A DNA stretch of 30,257 nucleotides from Candidatus Fermentibacterota bacterium. GTDB lineage: Bacteria; JAFGKV01. The position numbers and the translations under genes were made by a program. The stretch's first letter is position 1, and every line of letters begins with the position of its first letter. This document shows, one piece after another, positions 1 through 7,175 of the stretch. The stretch spans positions 1 to 30,257 of the forward strand of contig JAUXFG010000036.1 of assembly GCA_030620115.1 (NCBI GenBank), given 5' to 3'. The notes beneath the pieces were generated by a model that saw only the letters and a list, made by a program, of their open reading frames with translations, was not told where the DNA came from and ran no database searches.

Positions 1-4
1 AGAA

Positions 5-113
5 GGAGAGATTCTTCGCTCCTTGCAGTCGCTCAGAATGACAGGGGTTACGCCCAATGGATGTGTGAATACGTGTCATTCTGAGGAAGCGAAGCGACCG
101 AAGAATCTGGGGG
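5..113. repeat. Family A intergenic repeat, inverted pair (copy A1)
   Basis: A left unit (AGATTCTTCGCTCC ... CGCTCAGAATGACAG, 5-45) is followed by its near reverse complement (GTCATTCTGAGGAAGCG ... CGAAGAATCTGGG, 73-113). The two units can pair over about 38 bp around a spacer of about 28 bp. The same unit recurs at 805, 9236, 10253, 15379 and 21914-22216, so this is a dispersed family and not a local hairpin. No gene is visible in bases 1-170. Confidence 0.9.
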
Positions 114-170
114 AGAGGCGATTGATAATTCGGGCACAGCATGCCGGCCCTACGGAAAGCGAGGTAGATC

Positions 171-662
171 ATGACCTATGAGATCTTCGATAAGGATGGG
201 AAGCTGCGCATCCCAGATGCGGAGAGTTGGGCGAAGGTAAAGGAGGAGGTCAAGAAGGCCGTTACAGTCACGGAAGTCTATTGCCCACGGGGCCATAACC
301 TGATCGAAGAGGATCATACAATTGGCGGGGGCCCAGGGATACGGCTTGGTTTCAGGCGGCCGAATGGAGAACCAGGAGAGCTCATCCTCAGTGCCACACT
401 GGGATGCCAGGACAAGACGGTGATCTCGGGGAAGCTATTTGAGGGTGAGAAGCTGGAGCTCTTCTGTCCTGTTTGTATGAGCAATCTTCCGATTCTGTCG
501 GAATGCCATTGTGAGGGAGGCGGAGAGGTACGAATGCTCTACTTGAGCAGAGAGAACAATCCATACCATGCAATAGCCTTCTGCGATGTGGTTGGATGCC
601 GAAATAGCTCTATCATTCGCGCGGGAGACGTAGTACGCGCAGCGAGATTGGGAGAATGGTAA
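171..662 (+). CDS. Small Cys-rich, probably zinc-binding protein of unknown function
   Basis: This 163-residue soluble protein belongs to no family I recognise. It has no signal peptide or membrane segment. Cysteines cluster in pairs typical of zinc ribbons: CPRGH (residues about 38-42), CPVC (about 99-102), CHC (about 112-114) and a late C-x(4)-C (CDVVGC). The two central pairs could form one treble-clef or zinc-ribbon site. A GAGGT Shine-Dalgarno lies about 7 bases before the ATG. It stands alone between two blocks of family A repeats, so neighbours give no clue to its role. The coding call rests on the RBS, the conserved-looking Cys pattern and the absence of a better frame; the zinc role is inferred. 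Confidence 0.75.
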   Translation: MTYEIFDKDGKLRIPDAESWAKVKEEVKKAVTVTEVYCPRGHNLIEEDHTIGGGPGIRLGFRRPNGEPGELILSATLGCQDKTVISGKLFEGEKLELFCPVCMSNLPILSECHCEGGGEVRMLYLSRENNPYHAIAFCDVVGCRNSSIIRAGDVVRAARLGEW

Positions 663-1079
663 TACGGGTGAGATCGAACTTCGTCGGACCTCGAATCCGC
701 CGGCTGGCGGAAACATCGAATGTGAGGAGGGATTGGGGCATTGGGAATATGCAACCGCCAACCAACGACTCACAACCGACATAAGGGAGATGGGTACAGG
801 TGCTGTGTCATTCTGAGGAAGTGAAGCGACCGAAGAATCTGGGTGGGGCGGTGAAGGGGAAATGCGATAATTGGGGATTGGGCGGATTGAATGTTTCCGC
901 CAGCTGGCGGATTCGATGTTCACGTCGCTGTGGCGCATATGCCGTTTGGTACAAATGCAGGCGGAGGGAATCGCCGTGGTGTCATGGATGCCCAATAGTC
1001 TTCCAAGGAGAGAGAAGGGGGGAGCATCCATAGCGACGAACTGACGGGTAGTCTTCAAGGGGTGAGAAAGGGGGTCGCG
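663..1079. repeat. Gene-free gap with palindromes and a single family A unit
   Basis: This 417-bp gap holds a 16-bp palindrome TCCGCCGGCTGGCGGA at 696-711, a second (TCCGCCAGCTGGCGGA) at 896-911, and one right-hand family A unit at 805-848. The sequences around the two palindromes (691-716 and 888-914) are reverse complements of each other, so they form a large inverted pair around the family A unit. I see no convincing promoter or conserved small gene. Confidence 0.7.
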
Positions 1080-3143
1080 ATGACTCCGAGAGACAACAGG
1101 TTTTGGGGCGTAGCGGTTTCACTAGTCATGCTTTCAGTTTTCTTCCACATGCCCTCATGTGCGGAGGGGGAGGATGCGCAGGAAATCGCCGATCGGCGGT
1201 TTGCAGTTCACTACAGGGGATTGCAGCGGTTAGGGATGGATAACCGAGGCGAGTTTGCAAACCCAGATTGTGTGCCGCTCTGGGCGCCAAATCTCGAGTA
1301 CCCCGGAGGCAGTGGAACATTTTTCCTGTTCTCAGGGGGGCTTTGGGTTGGGGCGATGAAGGATGGAGTCCCCATCGTTTCTGTCTGTACCGACGGCGAT
1401 AATGGCACGAATGAGTATGGTTCCCTGGAGTTCGCAACCCAAGAGGATCTTGCGAATGAAGAGATCGGAAGCGTGGGCTGGTTGGAGAAAGGCACGTCCG
1501 CGGAAACACTCGGAGAGTATGCGGAGGAAATCGCTTGCCCCCCGAATCTCGGCTATCTTGGGATTGGGGTTCACGATGTAGATGATGATGGTGATGGCTT
1601 GATAGATGAGGATCCGGCCGGCGACATCTCACAGGATTACTTGGACAATGACGGTGATGGGCTGATCGATCTCGATGATCCGGACTACGATGGCGATGTT
1701 GTTCCCGGGAGCCGGGATGATGATGGTGACGGGCTGATCGACGAGGACGATCTGGCTTGGGCCGGCCAGGAGCTGATTACTGCATACGTGGATACCTGTG
1801 AGTCGTGCATGGATCATGCAGACAGCGATGGATTCACGCCGCTTGGCATACGAGTCGTGCAGCACTCGTACCAGTGGAGCGAACCCTACGCCGATGATTT
1901 CATCCTGGTGGAGTATGCGGTGACCAACATCGGAAATGGCATGTTGGCCGATGTTGCCCTTGGGATGTTTTTCGACTTCCATGTCGGACACTACAACGAA
2001 GGCTGTGGTAGCGAGGATGACATCACCTTCTACGTCGACAGTCTTCAGCTTGCTGTCGGCGCCGATAATGACTTCAACAATGGCCTCCTGTCGGCCCGCC
2101 TGTTCGGTGTTTGCCCGGTTGCCACCCCGATAGATGGGTATAGAATGACGTACGCGAATTTCAACAGCCTCCATGGCGGTGACCCTCATGATGGCCCCGC
2201 GAAATACCAGCTCCTGGTCTCAGGGAATCGGGATCCCGACTGTTTTGATGTGAATGACTGGCGATTCGTGTTGGCCGTGGGCCCTCTTGGTGATCTGGAG
2301 CCCGGCGAGACCATGCGTGTGACTTTTGCCATTGTGAATGGGGTGGAAGAAGAGGATCTCATCAGCCATGCCATTCAGGCGAAGAACGTGTGGGATACGG
2401 GCGTTGGAGTCCCGACCGGTCCCGATGCGCCTATATTCATGGCGATGGCATTTGAACACTGGTCGGTGGTTCGGTGGCAGGACAATGCGGAGCGCAGCAT
2501 TGATCCCATTACGGGGAAGCTGGATTTCCAAGGGTACAATGTCTGGCGTGCCGCTGAAGGTGATGCATGGGTTCTATTGGCCACGCACGATCTGCCGGAC
2601 ACCATCGGTCTGAACGCGGGGTGGCCGCCGCCCGAGTCAGTTGTTTCAGAGTATGCGTATGAATGCATCGATCAAGGGCTGACGGCCGGGGTTACGTATC
2701 GGTACGTAGTCACCGCATTCGACGACGGAGAGAATGGCGACGGTATCCATGATGAGGCATGGGACGAACGGCACGGAGGGATTGGCGTCCTGGAGTCAAG
2801 CCGGGAGGGAGCGCACGAGGTCGTGCCTGCTGCCGCGGTGTCTGACAGTGGTGAGGTGAATCAAGTGTACGTGGTACCGAATCCCTACTGGGGATCATCG
2901 GTGCTGGAGCGGGGTGGCGAAGCCGCAAAGATCGACTTTCGCGGTTTGCCGCCGGTCTGTGAGATAAAGATCTACACACTGGCAGGGGATTTCGTACGAG
3001 AGCTTTTTCACACCAACGGCCTCTCGTGGGAACGTTGGGACTTGAGGAATGAGGATGGTCGGGAAGTTGCCGGCGGGATATACCTGTATCGAATAGGGAG
3101 CGGGGGGAAGGAGCGGATCGGGAAGTTTGTGGTGGTGAGGTAG
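1080..3143 (+). CDS. Secreted protein with Asp-rich calcium-type loops and a FlgD/T9SS-type C-terminal module (paralogue 1)
   Basis: About 687 residues. The N-terminus (MTPRDNR, then a hydrophobic stretch ending near PSCA) is a signal peptide. A GTG 18 bases upstream is in frame, but AAGGGGGT is correctly spaced from the ATG at 1080, so I use that start. Residues about 165-225 carry three DxDxDG-type loops (DDDGDGLIDED, DNDGDGLIDLDD, DDDGDGLIDEDD), the pattern of calcium-binding thrombospondin-3 or EF-hand-like loops. A fibronectin-like middle part follows (SVVRWQDNAE, YNVWR). The last 85 residues (VVPNPYWGSS ... KIYTLAGDFVREL ... GIYLYRIG ... GKFVVVR) match the FlgD-Ig or type IX sorting style C-terminus seen in FCB-group surface proteins. 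Substrate and role are unknown. A close paralogue starts at 3575. Confidence 0.88.
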   Translation: MTPRDNRFWGVAVSLVMLSVFFHMPSCAEGEDAQEIADRRFAVHYRGLQRLGMDNRGEFANPDCVPLWAPNLEYPGGSGTFFLFSGGLWVGAMKDGVPIVSVCTDGDNGTNEYGSLEFATQEDLANEEIGSVGWLEKGTSAETLGEYAEEIACPPNLGYLGIGVHDVDDDGDGLIDEDPAGDISQDYLDNDGDGLIDLDDPDYDGDVVPGSRDDDGDGLIDEDDLAWAGQELITAYVDTCESCMDHADSDGFTPLGIRVVQHSYQWSEPYADDFILVEYAVTNIGNGMLADVALGMFFDFHVGHYNEGCGSEDDITFYVDSLQLAVGADNDFNNGLLSARLFGVCPVATPIDGYRMTYANFNSLHGGDPHDGPAKYQLLVSGNRDPDCFDVNDWRFVLAVGPLGDLEPGETMRVTFAIVNGVEEEDLISHAIQAKNVWDTGVGVPTGPDAPIFMAMAFEHWSVVRWQDNAERSIDPITGKLDFQGYNVWRAAEGDAWVLLATHDLPDTIGLNAGWPPPESVVSEYAYECIDQGLTAGVTYRYVVTAFDDGENGDGIHDEAWDERHGGIGVLESSREGAHEVVPAAAVSDSGEVNQVYVVPNPYWGSSVLERGGEAAKIDFRGLPPVCEIKIYTLAGDFVRELFHTNGLSWERWDLRNEDGREVAGGIYLYRIGSGGKERIGKFVVVR

Positions 3144-3148
3144 AATGC

Positions 3149-3345
3149 ACGGATCTATTGAGAAGTTGCCGGAGAATATCGTGAAGGTTGTCTTGATATC
3201 GCATCACAACCGTGAATTCATCCGCTGGAGGGCCACGCTCCGTCGTGGCCGCCTGTGCCGCATACCGCGGACGCGATGAAACGCGTCCCTCCATCATACA
3301 AAGCGAAAGGGGGAGAAGGTTGGATACACGGATCTATTGAGAAGT
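3149..3345. repeat. Family B cloverleaf-like repeat (copy B1)
   Basis: The element starts near 3181 (GAAGGTTGTCTTGATATC) and ends near 3345 (CGGATCTATTGAGAAGTT). Its core, 3226-3293, has an outer stem TGGAGGG/CCCTCCA enclosing two hairpins, GGCCACG-6nt-CGTGGCC and GGACGCG-6nt-CGCGTCC. The 20-bp tail CACGGATCTATTGAGAAGTT also occurs at 3148-3167, just after the preceding stop codon, suggesting the remnant of a tandem copy. Related copies lie at 16069, 17630 and 17815, with a fragment near 10383. Confidence 0.85.
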
Positions 3346-3362
3346 TCGGGTTAGGGTAGAAT

Positions 3363-3552
3363 GGGTTAGCCCGCACTTCTCACCGGCTCTCGTCGCGAAG
3401 CGGTGAAGTTGGCTGTGGCCGCAAGGCTTGCGACCGAGGACCCCGCAGGCGTATCCCCTGCGATACGGTGAGGAGTCCGAAGGAGCGTAACGCAGCAGGC
3501 AGGGCCAAATGCAACGCTGCAGCAGATGGCCGGTGAGAAATGCGGGTTAGGT
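3363..3552. repeat. Family C element with terminal inverted repeats (copy C1), MITE-like
   Basis: About 185 bp bounded by inverted ends: GTTAGCCCGCACTTCTCACC at the left (3365-3384) and CCGGTGAGAAATGCGGGTTAG at the right (3530-3550), which are near reverse complements. The interior is not coding. A second copy at 26776-26979 shares both ends and the internal GGCTTGCGAC and GGCGTATCCCCTG blocks; a left-end fragment sits at 9974-10003. The size, inverted ends and lack of an ORF fit a non-autonomous element. Its right end abuts the RBS of the next gene. Confidence 0.8.
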
Positions 3553-3574
3553 AGCGTAGAACAGGGGGTTGATC

Positions 3575-5653
3575 ATGCGCATGAAGGGTAGGCCTACAAT
3601 GGCATTCATGGTTGTGCTGATAATGAGCAATTCTGTTCTAGCGACGGCCGCATACGCAGAGGCGACGTCGATCCAAGAGATCGCGGAGCGGCGATACGCA
3701 GTCCACCACAAGGGATTGCAGTGGCTGGGGATGAGCAATGAGGGCGTTTTCGTGCCTACCCCGGGCGAGAGTCTGTGGGTGCCGGAACTCGAATATCCAG
3801 GGGGGAGCGGAACAGTATTCCTGTACTCGGGGGGACTCTGGGTCGGCGCGCTCAAGGACGGCCGCGCGATTGTATCCGGCGCTTCGGATTTCGACAATGG
3901 CACCAATGAATTCGGCCAGTTGGAGTATGGCACGGTTGATGATATGGCTAACGAGGAGATACGGAGCATAGGCTGGCTCGAGAAGAGTTCCGATCGAGTG
4001 ACTGCCGAGGATCAGGAGAATGCCAAGAAAGAAGGGCGCTATCTTGGAATGGGCGTCTTGGGCGTCGACGATGATAACGACGGGCGCGTCGACGAAGATC
4101 CCGCGGGTGATATATCAAACGACTTCATAGACAACGATGGCGACGGACTTGTGGACAGCGCTGATCCGGACCTTGACGGAGACCAGGTTCCTGGGAGTCT
4201 GGATGATGACGGCGATGGACTGGAAGATGAAGACGACTCCGCGCGGGCAGCTCAAGAGCTGATCACCGCATATGTGGACACCTGTGCCGACTGTCTCGAA
4301 GCAGAGGACGGCGATGGCTTCAAACCCCTCGGTATTCGGGTTGTCCAGCACTCGTATCAATGGATCGAGCCCTACGCCGACGATTTCCTAGTGATGAGGT
4401 ACGATATTTCAAACATCGGCGCCGACCTCTTGGAGGAGGTTTGTTTCGGCATGTTCTTTGACTTTGATGTAGGCCACATGAGTCAGACGGGCAGCGAGCG
4501 CTGTGAGGACGACTATGCATACTATTATGACGACCTCAAGATTGCTGTAGGGGCCGACAATGATGGAGATGAGGGCCTGCTTTCATCTCTCGCTTTTGGG
4601 GTACGCTTCATCGAGACGCCGGTATCTGATCCCCAAACGAGCTATCTGAATTTCAATCGACTTTCTGGTGGCGAACCGATCGATGACTTGGCGAAATACA
4701 TGATGATGTCTTGCGGCCGGCGGTATGGGGATAAGAAAGAAGAGGCCGACTGGAGAATGATTCTCGCCATTGGCCCCCTCGGCGATCTTGCCCCTGGTGA
4801 GACCATGGGGGCAACAATAGCCATTGTGAACGGCTTTGATGACGAACATCTCAGGTATGCCTCGATCATGGCGGAGAAGATGCTGGACCCTGAATTCAAA
4901 GGGCCTACTGCCCCGGAAGCGCCGATCTTCTTGAGTCAAGCCGGAAACAAACAGGTCACGATCAAGTGGAAGAACAATGCCGAAACGGCCCTGGACCCAG
5001 CCCTAGGATCAGTGGATTTCCAGGGGTATAACATTTGGCGCACAGGCGATGGTGAGACTTGGACATTGGTGTCGACCTATGATCTGCCGGACACTCTGGG
5101 ACTCAATGCCGGATGGCCTCCTCCCGAGAGTCTGGATGAGGACTACAATTATGAGGTCGTTGATGAAGGGCTCATGAATGGGGCGAGACTGAGCTACGTG
5201 GTGACGGCGTTTGACAACGGCCACAACGGAGACGGGATTCATCCAGAGCCTTGGGATCAGCAGCATAGCTGTGTCGGTGTTCTTGAGTCGAGTCGCGAAG
5301 AAGAGTTCTGGCTGACGGTAATACCAGCGGCATCGACACAAGCGGAAGGCGTTCTGGACAGTGTCTATGTTGTTCCCAACCCATACATGGGCTCTTCGAG
5401 GCTCGAGGGGTATGGCCGGGATGGAGAGAGAAGTCGTCAGATCGACTTTCGCGGGTTGCCGCCGGTTTGTGAGATAGCGATCTACACATTGGCGGGGGAT
5501 TTCGTACAGGAGCTTTTTCACACCAACGGCCTTTCGTGGGAGAGTTGGGATTTGAGGAATGAAGAGGGTCGGGAAGTTGCCGGTGGGATCTACCTGTATC
5601 GAATAGGGAGCGAGGGAAACGAGCGGATCGGCAAGTTTGTGGTGGTGAAATGA
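3575..5653 (+). CDS. Secreted protein with Asp-rich calcium-type loops and a FlgD/T9SS-type C-terminal module (paralogue 2)
   Basis: About 692 residues, paralogous to the gene at 1080 over the whole length. Possible starts are TTG 3569, ATG 3575 and ATG 3581; AGGGGG at 3563-3568 is spaced best for 3575. The signal peptide is MRMKGRPTMAFMVVLIMSN ... ATAAYAEA. The mature part begins with the same IQEIAERRYAVHHKGLQ block as its partner. Three acidic loops (DDDNDGRVDED, DNDGDGLVDSAD, DDDGDGLEDEDD) sit at the same place, followed by ITAYVDTC. The C-terminal module (VVPNPYMGSS ... IYTLAGDFVQELF ... GIYLYRIG ... GKFVVVK) is almost identical to that of paralogue 1, far closer than the rest of the protein. 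It is probably exported and anchored or sorted by that module; the function is unknown. Confidence 0.88.
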   Translation: MRMKGRPTMAFMVVLIMSNSVLATAAYAEATSIQEIAERRYAVHHKGLQWLGMSNEGVFVPTPGESLWVPELEYPGGSGTVFLYSGGLWVGALKDGRAIVSGASDFDNGTNEFGQLEYGTVDDMANEEIRSIGWLEKSSDRVTAEDQENAKKEGRYLGMGVLGVDDDNDGRVDEDPAGDISNDFIDNDGDGLVDSADPDLDGDQVPGSLDDDGDGLEDEDDSARAAQELITAYVDTCADCLEAEDGDGFKPLGIRVVQHSYQWIEPYADDFLVMRYDISNIGADLLEEVCFGMFFDFDVGHMSQTGSERCEDDYAYYYDDLKIAVGADNDGDEGLLSSLAFGVRFIETPVSDPQTSYLNFNRLSGGEPIDDLAKYMMMSCGRRYGDKKEEADWRMILAIGPLGDLAPGETMGATIAIVNGFDDEHLRYASIMAEKMLDPEFKGPTAPEAPIFLSQAGNKQVTIKWKNNAETALDPALGSVDFQGYNIWRTGDGETWTLVSTYDLPDTLGLNAGWPPPESLDEDYNYEVVDEGLMNGARLSYVVTAFDNGHNGDGIHPEPWDQQHSCVGVLESSREEEFWLTVIPAASTQAEGVLDSVYVVPNPYMGSSRLEGYGRDGERSRQIDFRGLPPVCEIAIYTLAGDFVQELFHTNGLSWESWDLRNEEGREVAGGIYLYRIGSEGNERIGKFVVVK

Positions 5654-5661
5654 TTTAGGCG

Positions 5662-5708
5662 CTTTGTGGCGCGACATCACAATCTTATATCGATGTCGCG
5701 CCACAAAG
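5662..5708. terminator. Perfect 17-bp stem-loop after paralogue 2
   Basis: CTTTGTGGCGCGACATC (5662-5678) and its exact reverse complement (5692-5708) flank a 13-nt loop, beginning 9 bases after the stop codon. There is no U-tract afterwards (GGGGCTAAT follows), so it is not a canonical intrinsic terminator. It may act as a bidirectional or processing hairpin, or be one more dispersed palindrome. Confidence 0.6.
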
Positions 5709-5815
5709 GGGCTAATACTGTGCCTGAATGTTTAGGGCTCAGTGCTGCCTTCTCTTCTTAGCTCTTACTAACCTTGAACCCTGAACCCCTCAATCCCCCC
5801 GAAGGGAGTATCCGG

Positions 5816-7018
5816 ATGCGCGAGATCGGCGTAACGTTTCAGGAGCTTGACGCGAATGATCGCGAGACGTTGAGGGATCTTCTCAGCTACTCGTTTATTC
5901 TGACAAGAGAGCAGATCAACGATTGGATCTCGGATGATTACCCGCTGGATTGGATCCTGGCAGGATATGCGGGCAAACGCCTCGTGACCAGCACCGCCAT
6001 CCTTCCCCTTGAGATGCAGGGCCAGGGACGGCGAGAATGGCTGGGGGGGATCAGCGGGGTGGCTACCGATCCCTGCTATCGCGGCAAGGGGCTGGCGCGG
6101 GATCTCATGAGAGAGTCTCTGGACAGGATGCGAGCAAGGGGTTGGAAATGGGCAGTCCTCTACCCCTTTGACTATGAATTCTACCACAGACTGGGGTGGG
6201 GGCAGGGCGCCACGGCTGCGCGGCTCACACTGGAGCCTCGGCATCTACCGTCGGCCTGTGGTCAGGGAGAAGAAGGCGAATACCGCCTTGTGTCCACGGA
6301 AGAATGGTCCCTCCTGGATCGTATTCACAGAGTATGGGTGCAGAGAGGGCCTGGAGCTCTGGTGCGAGAGGAACGAACCTGGCGGCAACTGTTCTCGCGC
6401 CCAGATCGCAGGCGCGAAGCACTGGTATGGGAGAGCCCCGGCGACCAAGGAGCGGGATATGTGATTTATGACCTGCAGCGAAGAGAGGTGGATGCGAGAC
6501 TTGAGGCTTCCCTGTTGGTAATCGACTGGGCATGGGAGTCGCCGGAAGCACGAGCCGCGTTGCTAACCTACCTTGTGCGTCACCACGGCCAGGTGGGGTC
6601 CATGCACATGAAGGTTTCCCATGACGATCCCCTTACCAATGTTGAGGGAAATGGAGTGACCAAGCGCTCGATTCGGGGTCCCATGGTACGGATTGTAGAT
6701 CTAGGTGGCTTCCTGGAGCGACCTCCTTCCTATGACGGAGAACGGATTACGCTTCTTGTGGAGGATGCGCTTTGTCCGTGGAACAATGGTCTGTTTTGGC
6801 TTGCTCCCGGAGAGGCACAACTGATGGGTGGCCCATGTGAATCCGGCGAGCCGGATCTCCATATTGGTATCGGCGCGTTGTCTTCGATCCTTTGGGGGAG
6901 CCTGTCCGTGGAGACTGCGCTCTCATGTGGTCTGGTCAGCGGCCCGAGGCAGGACCGGCTTGGTCTGCTGAGCCCCCTCCTGCCCATGAGTGCGCCGTTC
7001 TTCCTGGATTGGTTCTGA
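5816..7018 (+). CDS. GNAT family N-acetyltransferase, Eis-like
   Basis: About 400 residues, the usual length for Eis-type enzymes, which transfer an acetyl group from acetyl-CoA to amines. The GNAT acetyl-CoA loop is clear at residues about 80-98: GVATDPCYRGKGLARDLM, followed by AVLYPFDYEFYHRLGWG, the signature of the Eis subgroup. The C-terminal part (PFDY onward, then a domain ending GLLSPLLPMSAPFFLDWF) fits the second GNAT-like and SCP2-like domains of Eis. The open frame continues upstream to a TTG at 5774, but GAAGGGAG is well placed before the ATG at 5816. No signal peptide, so cytosolic. It stands alone between two hairpin-containing gaps. The natural substrate cannot be read from sequence; aminoglycoside modification is known for some family members but not implied here. 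Confidence 0.88.
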   Translation: MREIGVTFQELDANDRETLRDLLSYSFILTREQINDWISDDYPLDWILAGYAGKRLVTSTAILPLEMQGQGRREWLGGISGVATDPCYRGKGLARDLMRESLDRMRARGWKWAVLYPFDYEFYHRLGWGQGATAARLTLEPRHLPSACGQGEEGEYRLVSTEEWSLLDRIHRVWVQRGPGALVREERTWRQLFSRPDRRREALVWESPGDQGAGYVIYDLQRREVDARLEASLLVIDWAWESPEARAALLTYLVRHHGQVGSMHMKVSHDDPLTNVEGNGVTKRSIRGPMVRIVDLGGFLERPPSYDGERITLLVEDALCPWNNGLFWLAPGEAQLMGGPCESGEPDLHIGIGALSSILWGSLSVETALSCGLVSGPRQDRLGLLSPLLPMSAPFFLDWF

Positions 7019-7029
7019 CCTTCTTGAGC

Positions 7030-7149
7030 GATCAGCCGTCAGCCGGAGAGAGGAGAAGGCCTGGGCATGGTTTGCCGGCCGGCTGATCCCCCGGGATGGC
7101 AGGCAGGCCTCCGGCTCGTAGAGCCTACGCCTCGGAGAGGACGCCTGCC
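7030..7149. repeat. Two inverted repeats in the gap after the acetyltransferase
   Basis: GATCAGCCG (7030-7038) pairs with CGGCTGATC (7080-7088). GGCAGGC (7098-7104) pairs with GCCTGCC (7143-7149), enclosing a smaller GGCTC-GTA-GAGCC hairpin. No U-tract follows either. They may serve as weak termination or mRNA-end structures. Confidence 0.45.
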
Positions 7150-7175
7150 CCACTATCCCTGGTGAGATGTCCGGG

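Noticed and set aside
800-1033. Plus-strand open frame of 77 codons
   Set aside because: It begins inside a family A repeat and crosses a palindrome; composition is not protein-like.
435-1058. Long minus-strand open frame of 207 codons
   Set aside because: It runs opposite the Cys-rich gene and through the palindromes and a family A repeat; no RBS and no protein-like pattern.
2710-3297. 195-codon minus-strand open frame
   Set aside because: Antisense to the end of paralogue 1 and into a family B repeat.
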